NCBI GenBank assembly: GCA_947629265.1
Contig: CANRCZ010000015.1
Location: forward strand, 1-34,594
Direction of reading: 5' to 3'
Source: an uncultured Bacilli bacterium
GTDB lineage: Bacteria > Bacillota_I > Bacilli_A > RF39 > UBA660
DNA: 34,594 nt
Positions within the stretch are counted from its first letter, which is position 1, and every line of letters begins with the position of its first letter. The notes under the pieces were generated by a model, which saw nothing but the letters and a program-made list of their open reading frames with translations, did no database searches and was not told the origin of the DNA. The translations under genes and the position numbers were made by a program. This document shows positions 18,866-27,307 of the stretch, piece by piece.

Positions 18866-19330
18866 TTACATATTTAATAAATAGATAGATAAATTTAGAT
18901 AAGTTGCAAATAGCACCCATATTAAATATGGTATTTGTAAAAGGCCTGATACCTTATTTTTCTTATAAAAACGGTATATCATCACGATAACTAAAATATC
19001 TAATAGAATAATCCATATAAAAGAAAATAATCGCCATTTTAATACAAAGAAGATTACCGACCATAAAGCATTGACAAATAACTGTAGATAGTATATTCTT
19101 CTAACCTTTTCATCAACTAAATTGTTACTTTTTAAAATACCGTAAGAAATACCCATTAAAATGTATAAAATAGTCCAAACGATCGGAAATAAAATACCCG
19201 GTGGCGATAAAATAGGTTTTTCTAAACTATTATAATCGATAGCTTTTGAGGTAACTAGACCGATAATACCACCAATAATAACCGGTACTAATATCGATTT
19301 TATATACGTTTTAGCTTTCAAAATTAACAC
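18866..19330 (-). CDS. TspO/MBR family protein
   Basis: Five-TM protein, KPILSPPGILFPIVWTILYILMGISYGI, LFVNALWSVIFF, PYLIWVLFATYLNLSIYLLN. Confidence 0.9.
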   Translation of the reverse strand: MLILKAKTYIKSILVPVIIGGIIGLVTSKAIDYNSLEKPILSPPGILFPIVWTILYILMGISYGILKSNNLVDEKVRRIYYLQLFVNALWSVIFFVLKWRLFSFIWIILLDILVIVMIYRFYKKNKVSGLLQIPYLIWVLFATYLNLSIYLLNM

Positions 19331-19417
19331 TCCTCCTAATTAATCCTACTTAAAAGATATTTTTTTATGTATAAAACTTTTAAAAACAATCAAAATATAA
19401 CTATAAGGAGGAATATT

Positions 19418-19858
19418 ATGGAAAATAAAAACGAAATTAATGTCTTAGATGAATTAAACAAAGGCGCTTGTATGGGGATGGATGCTATTCACTATATCTT
19501 AGATAAGGTTGAAGATGAAAATTTAAAAAAAGAATTAGACCGTCAATATCGAGAATATAAAGAAATTTCTGAAGAAATCAACCAAATCTACCCTGAATAC
19601 AACGATAAAAAAGAAGAACCACATAAAACGAATGCTATGAATAAAGCTATGACGTGGTACGGTATCGAAATGAAAACTATGTTAGATGATAGTACCTCTA
19701 AGATTGCTGAATTGTTACTACAAGGTACCAACATGGGTATAATCGAGGGTAGAAAGCTTTTAAATCATAAAGACACTAACGAAAAGGTGAATGAACTCGC
19801 TAGCAAGTACGTTAGTATGCAAGAAAAAGCGGTAGAAAGACTTAAAGAATTTTTATAA
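19418..19858 (+). CDS. Hypothetical helical protein, E3 cargo
   Basis: SD AAGGAGGAATATT then ATG at 19418: MENKNEINVLDELNKGACMGMDAIHYILDKVEDENLKKELDRQYREYKEISEEINQIYPEY...; predicted all-helical. Supplied ORF start 19367 is probably too far upstream. Confidence 0.75.
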   Translation: MENKNEINVLDELNKGACMGMDAIHYILDKVEDENLKKELDRQYREYKEISEEINQIYPEYNDKKEEPHKTNAMNKAMTWYGIEMKTMLDDSTSKIAELLLQGTNMGIIEGRKLLNHKDTNEKVNELASKYVSMQEKAVERLKEFL

Positions 19859-19860
19859 TA

Positions 19861-19904
19861 GGGGCTAAGTGGAAATGAATAATTTCTACTCAGTTCTTTT
19901 TTAA
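19861..19904 (+). repeat. Direct repeat copy 1, terminator-like hairpin
   Basis: GGGCTAAGTGGAAATGAATAATTTCTACTCAGTTCTTTTTT; near-identical copy at 20286-20330. Confidence 0.85.
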
Positions 19905-19937
19905 TGTTTTAAAAAATTAACTATAGGAGGGGGCATA

Positions 19938-20009
19938 GTGTTGGAACTTTTATGTGCTTTTGCACTAATAGTGCTATACACTGTCTTAGTCCTTAAAGAT
20001 AAGGACTAA
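19938..20009 (+). CDS. Candidate 23-aa hydrophobic peptide (type I toxin-like)
   Basis: GTG start 7 nt after AGGAGG: (M)LELLCAFALIVLYTVLVLKDKD*. Single hydrophobic helix with charged C-terminus; opposed by a predicted antisense RNA. Confidence 0.45.
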   Translation: MLELLCAFALIVLYTVLVLKDKD

Positions 20010-20016
20010 CTTAAAT

Positions 20017-20049
20017 GAAAACACCGAATCAACTTGATGCGGTGTTTTC
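20017..20049. terminator. Strong bidirectional terminator between candidate toxin and antisense RNA
   Basis: GAAAACACCG-A-ATCAA-C-TTGAT-G-CGGTGTTTTC: perfect 10-bp outer stem with inner 5-bp stem. Confidence 0.8.
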
Positions 20050-20133
20050 TAGAATATAAACTAATAGAGAAAACACCTAATAAGGCAATATCGAGTGTAT
20101 CTCTTTTTTATTGTATGGAATTTCCTCCATCTG
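20017..20133 (-). ncRNA. Candidate antisense antitoxin RNA, convergent with the small hydrophobic ORF
   Basis: Minus-strand promoter TTGACG (20162-20167)-17 bp-TATTCT (20139-20144) with TGA before the -10; would run about 115 nt to the 20017-20049 hairpin. Confidence 0.45.
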
Positions 20134-20138
20134 TATAC

Positions 20139-20167
20139 AGAATATCATAAAAATCTTACCTCGTCAA
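20139..20167 (-). promoter_or_regulatory. Promoter for the candidate antisense RNA
   Basis: TTGACG-N17-TATTCT, extended -10 TGA. Confidence 0.55.
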
Positions 20168-20285
20168 TTCATTCTTTAAGTTTCGGTTTTTTACGAAAAA
20201 ATTAATCAATTTTTATAAATCTTTCATTAGTTTTATGAAAACGACTCATTTTTTCTTGTTTTATTAAAATTTATGTATGCTAACG

Positions 20286-20330
20286 ATGGGCTAAGTGGAA
20301 ATGAATAATTTTTACTCAGTTCTTTTTTTA
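20286..20330 (+). repeat. Direct repeat copy 2, terminator-like hairpin
   Basis: GGGCTAAGTGGAAATGAATAATTTTTACTCAGTTCTTTTTTT; matches 19861-19904 with one internal substitution. Confidence 0.85.
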
Positions 20331-20387
20331 TTTTATCAAAGTCTAAGTTAATAAAAATTTAATAAAATTAAAATAGAGGTGATTAAT

Positions 20388-20510
20388 ATAAAATATAACG
20401 TCACTGATATAATTAATAAAAATCTAGATGATACCAAACTAAAAGAAATCATCAATAAAAAACTCTATAAAATTATCGAATTGATGGAATTTAATAAAAT
20501 AGCTTTTTAA
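20388..20510 (+). CDS. Small ORF upstream of LSR3 with apparent ATA (or ATT) start
   Basis: SD AGAGGTGAT then TAAT then ATA: IKYNVTDIINKNLDDTKLKEIINKKLYKIIELMEFNKIAF*; 9 bp upstream of LSR3 ATG. No ATG/GTG/TTG at SD-appropriate distance. Confidence 0.45.
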   Translation: MKYNVTDIINKNLDDTKLKEIINKKLYKIIELMEFNKIAF

Positions 20511-20519
20511 AGGTGAGAT

Positions 20520-22070
20520 ATGAAACTTAGAGTTGGTATCTATGAAAGATTATCCGATGAAGATAGAGATAAAAAAGATGACGTAAGTGAGTCCATCAAA
20601 AACCAAAGGCATCTTCTCATCGAAGAAATAAATAAAAGACCTGATTTTGTTTTAGTAGACGAATACTGTGATGAAGATTTATCGGGAGCTGGTACTTATC
20701 GACCAGAATTTGAAAGACTGATTAAAGACTGTGAAAATGGTAAAATCGACGTTGTCCTATGTAAAAGCCAGTCACGTTTTTCAAGAGATATGGAAATCAT
20801 CGAAAAATATCTTCACAATAAGTTTATAGAGTGGAACGTTAGATTTATTAGCCTAGCTGACAATGCCGATACCGCTAATAACGGTAATAAAAAATCTAGA
20901 CAAATAAACGGTTTAGTTAATGAGTGGTACTTAGAAGACGTATCTAATAATATTAGAAGCGCCTTTAAAGCTAAGATGAAACAAGGAGAATTTATATCAC
21001 CTTTTGCTTCATTTGGTTACGAAATATCTGAATATGATAATAATAAATTAGTAGTTGATGAACTAGCTAGTGAAATTGTTAAAGATATTTTTAAATTATA
21101 TTTAACAGGTTTAGGCTTTACCGCTATCGCAAAATACTTAAATAATAAAAAAATACCTAGTCCATCACTATATAAATATCAAAAAGGTATCAAATTAAAT
21201 ATTGTAAGTAATAAACCTAGAGAAGATATAAAATGGTCATCAAATGCTATCAAAAGTATCCTCACTAACGAATTATATTTAGGTCACTTAGTTCAAGGAA
21301 AAAGGACGACGGTAAGCTATAAAAATCATAAGATTATAAATAAAGATAAAAGCAAATGGATAAAAATTAAAAATACCCATGAGGCTATTATCGATGAAGA
21401 TACCTTTAATAAGGTTCAAATTTCAATAAAAGAAAGAACTAAACCAACTAAGATAACTGGTTCTGTCCATGTCTTTTCAGGTAAAGTATTCTGTTTAGAA
21501 TGTAAAAGTTATTTAAGGAAAAAAAATTCATCCAAACATGAATATCTAGTCTGTTCTAAAAATCGTGATGGATATAGTGACTGCATTAATAAGTCTTCGA
21601 TAAGATACGATATATTAGAAGCTATTATTTTAGATGCTATCAATAAAAAAATTAAAACATTTTATGATGAAGATATTTTAAAACAAGAAGAAAATAAAAA
21701 TAATATATCTATTTCTAATAACCAAATTAAATTATTAGAAAAACAAAAGTTAGAACTTATAAATAAGATAACTAAAAATAAAAACTATTTAAAAAATCTT
21801 TATCAAGATAAAGTAGATAAAATTATAAGTAATGACCAATTTAAAATTTTAATATCAGAATATAATCAAAATGAAAATTTATATAATAGCCAAATTAAAG
21901 TAATCGATAAAAAAATATCTTACTATAAAAAAAATAATCATAAATCATCTTATAAATATAGAGAATTTAAAGTATTAAACAAGATCATTATCGATGAATT
22001 TATCGATAAAATTTATGTCGGTAAAATAGGCGATAAAGCAAGGAATATCTATATAAAATGGAATTTTTAA
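20520..22070 (+). CDS. Large serine recombinase (LSR3, element E3)
   Basis: GIYERLSDEDRDKKDDVSESIKNQRHLL, DEYCDEDLSGAGTYRPEFERLIKDCENGKIDVVLCKSQSRFSRDMEIIEKYL; recombinase domain GHLVQGKRTTVSYKN; zinc ribbon CLECKS...C; coiled coil. Confidence 0.95.
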   Translation: MKLRVGIYERLSDEDRDKKDDVSESIKNQRHLLIEEINKRPDFVLVDEYCDEDLSGAGTYRPEFERLIKDCENGKIDVVLCKSQSRFSRDMEIIEKYLHNKFIEWNVRFISLADNADTANNGNKKSRQINGLVNEWYLEDVSNNIRSAFKAKMKQGEFISPFASFGYEISEYDNNKLVVDELASEIVKDIFKLYLTGLGFTAIAKYLNNKKIPSPSLYKYQKGIKLNIVSNKPREDIKWSSNAIKSILTNELYLGHLVQGKRTTVSYKNHKIINKDKSKWIKIKNTHEAIIDEDTFNKVQISIKERTKPTKITGSVHVFSGKVFCLECKSYLRKKNSSKHEYLVCSKNRDGYSDCINKSSIRYDILEAIILDAINKKIKTFYDEDILKQEENKNNISISNNQIKLLEKQKLELINKITKNKNYLKNLYQDKVDKIISNDQFKILISEYNQNENLYNSQIKVIDKKISYYKKNNHKSSYKYREFKVLNKIIIDEFIDKIYVGKIGDKARNIYIKWNF

Positions 22071-22263
22071 AAATAAAAAATCAACATATCGAAGATTAAA
22101 TAATTAGGTATTTTTTTATTTTAATAATTAATTTATTAAACAAAAAAACTGACGCACCAAATTAATGGCTATCAGTCCTAGACAATTTAATTATACTATT
22201 TTTTACCAAATTGTCAATACTTTTAAATTATCAATAGTAGTGTCTATACTATATTCAAGCAGT

Positions 22264-22642
22264 AGCTTTAATCAGGACACTTGCAACCAAACCAGATATC
22301 CTCATGTTAGATGAACCTTTTTCAGCCTTAGATTATCAAACGAGACTAGCAGTAGCGGATGACGTATACGATATCATAAAAAAAGAAAAAAAGAGTGCCA
22401 TAATGGTAACTCATAATCTATCTGAAGCTATTTCAATGTCCGATCGGGTAATTGTCCTATCTAAACGTCCTGGTAAAATTAAAAATATCTATAAGATCGA
22501 TATACCTAATCGTACAACACCAACCGAAAGTCGAAAAACTAAAGAATTTACCGAATACCACGATAAAATATGGAAGGATATAGATTTTGATGATAAGTTT
22601 AGAACATACAAAATATCTGAAAAAGATAAAGAAACAAAATAG
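22264..22642 (+). pseudogene. C-terminal fragment of NitT/TauT-type ABC ATPase, completes 11280-11711 after E3 excision
   Basis: (V)ALIRTLATKPDILMLDEPFSALDYQTRLAVADDVYDIIKKEKKSAIMVTHNLSEAISMSDRVIVLSKRPGKI; Walker B, D-loop and H-loop present, Walker A absent. Confidence 0.93.
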
Positions 22643-23375
22643 AATAATCAAACTATGTCAACTAAGTATCGTCGTTATCTTTCTAGCTGTATGGCAATTT
22701 CTAGCTGATAAAAATATAATCAATACCTTTATTTTTTCTAGTCCTAAAAGTGTTTTAAGTACAATTATCGAATTATATAAAACCAACGATATTTTTAAAC
22801 ATATCTACGTAACAGTATATGAAACATTCATAAGCTTTTCTTTAGCGACCATATTAGGTTGTCTAATCGCTACCATTTTATGGTGGAATCGCTTTATCGA
22901 AAGAGTAGTTGATCCTTATTTAACGATTTTAAATAGCTTACCTAAAGTAGCTCTTGGACCGATCATCATTATATGGTGTGGTGCCAATATAAAATCGATT
23001 ATCATCATGGCTCTACTTATTTCTTTAATTACGACGATTATCAATATCACTCAAAGTTTTAAAGATGTAGATATAAATAAAATTAAATTAATGCAATCAT
23101 TTAAAGCTACTAAATGGCAAATATACACTAAATTAATATTACCAAGTAGTTTTAAAGCTATCATATCGACACTAAAAATTAATACCGCTTTTTCACTAAT
23201 AGGTGTTATTATGGGTGAATTTTTAGTATCCAAAGAGGGTATTGGTTACTTGATCATGTATGGTTCACAAGTGTTTAATTTAAACCTTGTTATCACTGGT
23301 ATCTTTTTACTATGTATCATCTCAGCTATCATGTATTATATTGTTTTCTATATCGAAAAAAGACTAAACAAATAG
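22587..23375 (+). CDS. ABC transporter permease (NitT/TauT/Ssu type)
   Basis: EFLVSKEGIGYLIMYGSQVFN and LPSSFKAIISTLKINTAFSLIGVIMGE typical of this permease family; overlaps the ATPase 3' end. The exact start is uncertain. Confidence 0.9.
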   Translation: MMISLEHTKYLKKIKKQNRIIKLCQLSIVVIFLAVWQFLADKNIINTFIFSSPKSVLSTIIELYKTNDIFKHIYVTVYETFISFSLATILGCLIATILWWNRFIERVVDPYLTILNSLPKVALGPIIIIWCGANIKSIIIMALLISLITTIINITQSFKDVDINKIKLMQSFKATKWQIYTKLILPSSFKAIISTLKINTAFSLIGVIMGEFLVSKEGIGYLIMYGSQVFNLNLVITGIFLLCIISAIMYYIVFYIEKRLNK

Positions 23376-23386
23376 TCTTTTTTTAC
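23354..23386. terminator. Bidirectional terminator between permease and hisS
   Basis: AAAAAAGACTA-AACAAA-TAGTCTTTTTT. Confidence 0.75.
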
Positions 23387-24594
23387 TTAGTAATAATTTC
23401 ATAATTATCTTTTTCTAAAATTTCTTTTTGATGATTAAAGTTCTTATTTTTATATAATATCGTTACAACTTTACCATCTTCTCTTTTATTAGAAGCTTCT
23501 TTTAATACCTCTTCTAATTCTATATCAGATATATCCTTAGATAGTAGATACGCTATTTTTTGATTACTATCTTCGATTTTAAAATTATTATCCTTTAAAA
23601 TATCGATCAATCTTTCAAAACCGATTGAAAAACCACAAGCTGGAACAGGTATATTAGCGTACTTTTCAATCATACTATCATATCTACCTCCACCAGCGAT
23701 ACTAGAGTTATAATCTTTCATTTCAATTTCAAAGATAGTTCCCGTATAATATGACATACCTCTAACTAAAGTAGGTGTAAATTCGATATTAACGTCGATT
23801 ACTTTAGATACCATATCGATTATTTTAATTAAGTTACTAACGACATCATCAGTTAAATAGTCTTTAAATAAATCTTGATAAATATGTAAATCGGCATTAT
23901 TAAATAGTTTTAAATAACTATCTACGATATCGACATTATAACCATTACTTATAAGTTCATCTTTAACGCCATCAAAACCTATTTTATCAGCTTTATCTAG
24001 TGATATAAAGACATTATCACATTCTTCATCTTTAAAACCAGCATATAAAGCCATCGCTTTTAATATTCTTCGATCGTTTATTTTTATTTTAAAGTTATCT
24101 AGTTTTAATTTTTTTAAGACAGTGGATGTGGCTATTAATAGGTTAATTTCAGCCATATTGGTCTTATCACCTAATATATCGATATCACATTGGGTAAACT
24201 GTCTAAATCTTCCCTTTTGTGGCCTATCAGCTCGCCATACGTTACCGATTTGTAAAGATTTAAAAGGTGAATTTAATTCGTTCATGTTATTAGCGTAGTA
24301 TCTAGCGAGTGGAACGGTTAAATCGTATCTTAGACCATAATCACATAGTTCATTTAGATTTAACTCTTCATTTAATTTTTCACCGCGTTTTAATATTTTA
24401 AAAATAAGTTTTTCATTATCGCCACCTTGTTTATTAGTTAAATTTTCAATATGTTCAATACAAGGTGTCTCTATCTTAGTAAAACCAAATGAGTTATAAG
24501 TTTTAGTTATTAAATTTAAAACGTACTCTCTAAAATACATATCATCAGGTAAAAAATCTCTCATTCCTTTAACAGGTGTTTTAATAAATTTCAA
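23383..24594 (-). CDS. hisS: Histidyl-tRNA synthetase
   Basis: VKGMRDFLPDDM, YDLTVPLARYYA, RPQKGRFRQFTQCDIDILGD, GMSYYTGTIFEIE, AGGGRYDSMIEKY, PACGFSIGFERL. Confidence 0.93.
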   Translation of the reverse strand: MKFIKTPVKGMRDFLPDDMYFREYVLNLITKTYNSFGFTKIETPCIEHIENLTNKQGGDNEKLIFKILKRGEKLNEELNLNELCDYGLRYDLTVPLARYYANNMNELNSPFKSLQIGNVWRADRPQKGRFRQFTQCDIDILGDKTNMAEINLLIATSTVLKKLKLDNFKIKINDRRILKAMALYAGFKDEECDNVFISLDKADKIGFDGVKDELISNGYNVDIVDSYLKLFNNADLHIYQDLFKDYLTDDVVSNLIKIIDMVSKVIDVNIEFTPTLVRGMSYYTGTIFEIEMKDYNSSIAGGGRYDSMIEKYANIPVPACGFSIGFERLIDILKDNNFKIEDSNQKIAYLLSKDISDIELEEVLKEASNKREDGKVVTILYKNKNFNHQKEILEKDNYEIITK

Positions 24595-24649
24595 TTTAAT
24601 TACCTCCCTTTCATTAATTTTATCAAATCAAACTTAATAAAGCAAATGT

Positions 24650-27307
24650 TTATTCATCTTTAAAACATTTTACGATAAGTGGTTTTATTATTTCAATAAT
24701 GATGAAAGAAATAATATTGATAATTATAACATATACAAATTGGTTTAATGTAATCCTTTTTAAACCAAAGATAATACCAATTGGTGTAAAGAAGACTACT
24801 ACTTGAACGATCAATAATGCTAAAATACCTAAATTTAAGTACTTGTTACTGAATAATCCTCTTTTATGGATCTGTTCTTTTAATGAACGACAGTTATAGG
24901 CAAAGATAAATTCGTTGATAACGATACTTAATAACGCTAAGGTCTGAGCTATCGCTTGTCCTGATTTTAAGAAATGATAGTATACGATTATACTTATGAT
25001 CGTTTCTAATATTACGGAAATAATTAAAAAAGCAGTAAAAAAGTTGGTAAATATTTTTCGATTTAAACCACTTGGTTTTCTAGCCATTATATCTTTAGAA
25101 GCTCCCTCAAAAGAAAGCATAATGGATGGTAAAGTATCAGCTACTAAATCGATATATAAAACGTGTAAAGCTGAAATGATTACATTACCTGTTAACATAC
25201 CAAATAAAATAATGATTATTTCCGTAAAATTACTTGATAGGTTGTATAAGATATTAGATATAACATTATCGTATATTCTTCTACCCTCTGATATGGCAAC
25301 GGTTATCGTATTAAAACTATCATCTAATAAAATTATATCGGAAACATCTTTAGTAACGTCCGTACCACTTTTACCCATACCGATACCGACATTCGCTAAT
25401 TTAATAGCTGGTGCATCATTGACGCCATCTCCGGTCATTGCAACTACTTTTCCTTGTGTTTGAAGAGCTTTAACGATTTTTAATTTATGTTCAGGACTTA
25501 CTCTAGCAAAGACCGAATACTTATTTACATATTCGATTAATTCTTCATCGCTTTTACCATCTAGTTCTAAAGCATTTATACATTCGCTATCGTCGTTACA
25601 AATTCCTACCTCTTTAGCAATCGAGGTAGCGGTTCTTAAGTTATCACCAGTTAACATGATAGGTCTAATATTAGCTTTTAAACAGCTGTCGATCGATTTT
25701 TTAATTCCTTGTCTAACAGGATCTTTCATACCGACGATACCAACTAGTATTAAGTCATCTTCTTCTTTGGATAATTCATCTTCTTTTATTGATTTTTTAT
25801 TGATTTCTTTATAGGCTAAGCCTAATACTTTTAAAGCTTGATCAGACATTATTTTTTCTTGTTCTTTATATTCATCTTTTATTTTATCGGTTAATTTAAC
25901 AACTTTATCATCGATTAAAACTTTAGTGCTTCTATCTAAAATAGCTTCTAAACTACCTTTAGTATAGATGATATTTTTATTATCTATTTGATAGATAACA
26001 CTCATCATCTTACGATCGGAATCAAATGGTATTTCTGATACTTTTTGATAATTAAATTCTTTAACACCGTTATTTTTTAAACAATTTTTTAAAGCGACGT
26101 CAGCGGAGTCACCAGTATATACTTTTTTATTGTTTAAAGTAGCGGTATTACATAATCCCATAATCTCGATTAACCGTTTATTATCTTTAATATCTTTTAA
26201 TTCGATCTGTTTATTTAAAGCATATATTTTGGTAACTTCCATCTTATTTTGGGTTAAAGTACCTGTTTTATCAGAACAGATTACATCAGTTGCTCCAAGG
26301 GTTTCAATAGCTACTAAGTTTCTAACGATCGATTTTTTCTTAGCCATCTGATTTACTCCGATAGTAAGGGTGGCTGTAATAGCGATCGGTAAACATTCCG
26401 GAACACTAGCGACGGTCATTGATATACATAACATGATAATACTTAAGGTATCATAATGATTTAATATTCCATATATTAAAGAAAAAGTTACTAAGACACA
26501 TGCTACTATCGTAATAAATTTACTAGTCTTTTTAACCTTTATTTGTAATGGTGTTAAAGCTTCTTCGATTTCCATACTAGATGCTATTTTACCTAATTCA
26601 GTATTCATACCAGTTGCTACGACTATAGCTTCGATTTTACCAGTTACTAAAACAGTACCAGAATATATCATGTTGCTTCTTTCGGAAATAGCGACTTTCT
26701 TTTTAATAACGTCACTACTTTTATCGACGGTAACACTTTCACCAGTTAAAACGGATTCATCGACCTTAGCGAAATGACTTTCAACAATTCTAGCATCGGC
26801 TGGTATTTTATCACCACTATCTAAACATATATAATCACCGACGACTAAGTTTCTAGCATCGACCGTTTGATATTCGTTGTTTCTTTTTACAATAACGTAA
26901 TCAGAAGAGTATTTTTTTAATTTTGATACAGCATCTTCTGCTTTAGATTCTTGTAAAAAACCCATAAAACAGTTTATTAAACCGGTACTTAAAATAACGA
27001 TAGGTTCTAAGTAATCACTTTTATTGATGATAGCATATACTAGTGATAATAAACCAACTACTAATAGTAAGATAATCATTATATCTTTAAATTGTTTAAT
27101 AAATAGTCCTAATTTAGTTGTTTTATGTTTTTCTTTTAAAACGTTTTGACCATTTTTAATTAAACTTTCTTTAACTATCTTACTATCTAAACCATTTTTT
27201 GATGTTTTATATTCATCAAATATTTCACTTATTTCTTTTTGATAAACCTCTTTCATTTTTCCTCCTAAATTAGCGATGTCTTTTCTTAATAATCTTTTTA
27301 AAACCAT
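24650..27307 (-). CDS. P-type cation (Ca2+-type) ATPase
   Basis: TGES, CSDKTGTLTQNKM, MLTGDN, MTGDGVNDAPAIKLANVGIGMGKSGTDVTKD; start may be the internal MKEVYQKEISEIFDEY. Confidence 0.95.
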   Translation of the reverse strand: MVLKRLLRKDIANLGGKMKEVYQKEISEIFDEYKTSKNGLDSKIVKESLIKNGQNVLKEKHKTTKLGLFIKQFKDIMIILLLVVGLLSLVYAIINKSDYLEPIVILSTGLINCFMGFLQESKAEDAVSKLKKYSSDYVIVKRNNEYQTVDARNLVVGDYICLDSGDKIPADARIVESHFAKVDESVLTGESVTVDKSSDVIKKKVAISERSNMIYSGTVLVTGKIEAIVVATGMNTELGKIASSMEIEEALTPLQIKVKKTSKFITIVACVLVTFSLIYGILNHYDTLSIIMLCISMTVASVPECLPIAITATLTIGVNQMAKKKSIVRNLVAIETLGATDVICSDKTGTLTQNKMEVTKIYALNKQIELKDIKDNKRLIEIMGLCNTATLNNKKVYTGDSADVALKNCLKNNGVKEFNYQKVSEIPFDSDRKMMSVIYQIDNKNIIYTKGSLEAILDRSTKVLIDDKVVKLTDKIKDEYKEQEKIMSDQALKVLGLAYKEINKKSIKEDELSKEEDDLILVGIVGMKDPVRQGIKKSIDSCLKANIRPIMLTGDNLRTATSIAKEVGICNDDSECINALELDGKSDEELIEYVNKYSVFARVSPEHKLKIVKALQTQGKVVAMTGDGVNDAPAIKLANVGIGMGKSGTDVTKDVSDIILLDDSFNTITVAISEGRRIYDNVISNILYNLSSNFTEIIIILFGMLTGNVIISALHVLYIDLVADTLPSIMLSFEGASKDIMARKPSGLNRKIFTNFFTAFLIISVILETIISIIVYYHFLKSGQAIAQTLALLSIVINEFIFAYNCRSLKEQIHKRGLFSNKYLNLGILALLIVQVVVFFTPIGIIFGLKRITLNQFVYVIIINIISFIIIEIIKPLIVKCFKDE

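Larger units (their letters stand above)
11709..22263. mobile_element. LSR-type integrative element E3 (10553 bp core to core) inserted in the ABC ATPase gene
   Basis: attL AGGCAAAGA-GT-A-GCTTGAATATGTTAAAGACACT; attR AGTGTCTATACTATATTCAAGC-A-GT-AGCTTTAATCAGG. Arms are inverted copies at equal spacing. Excision gives AGG CAA AGA GTA GCT TTA ATC AGG (RQRVALIR). Confidence 0.93.

Noticed and set aside
1857-22070. Three LSRs as one co-acting triple-recombinase module
   Set aside because: They are in different orientations, far apart, and two have their own distinct att cores (GA, GT), which supports separate elements.
11709-22263. Prophage or conjugative element
   Set aside because: No capsid, terminase, relaxase or T4SS genes are visible. 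Only an LSR plus cargo.
22457-22651. Minus-strand ORF opposite the ATPase fragment, and similar antisense ORFs (869-1063, 3921-4124, 17598-18068, 24996-25463, 30538-31209)
   Set aside because: They lie opposite well-supported coding sequence, have hydrophobic low-complexity translations, and lack SD sites. They are shadow ORFs of AT-rich genes.
24595-24650. T-box leader upstream of hisS
   Set aside because: The intergenic gap is too short and no T-box consensus was seen.
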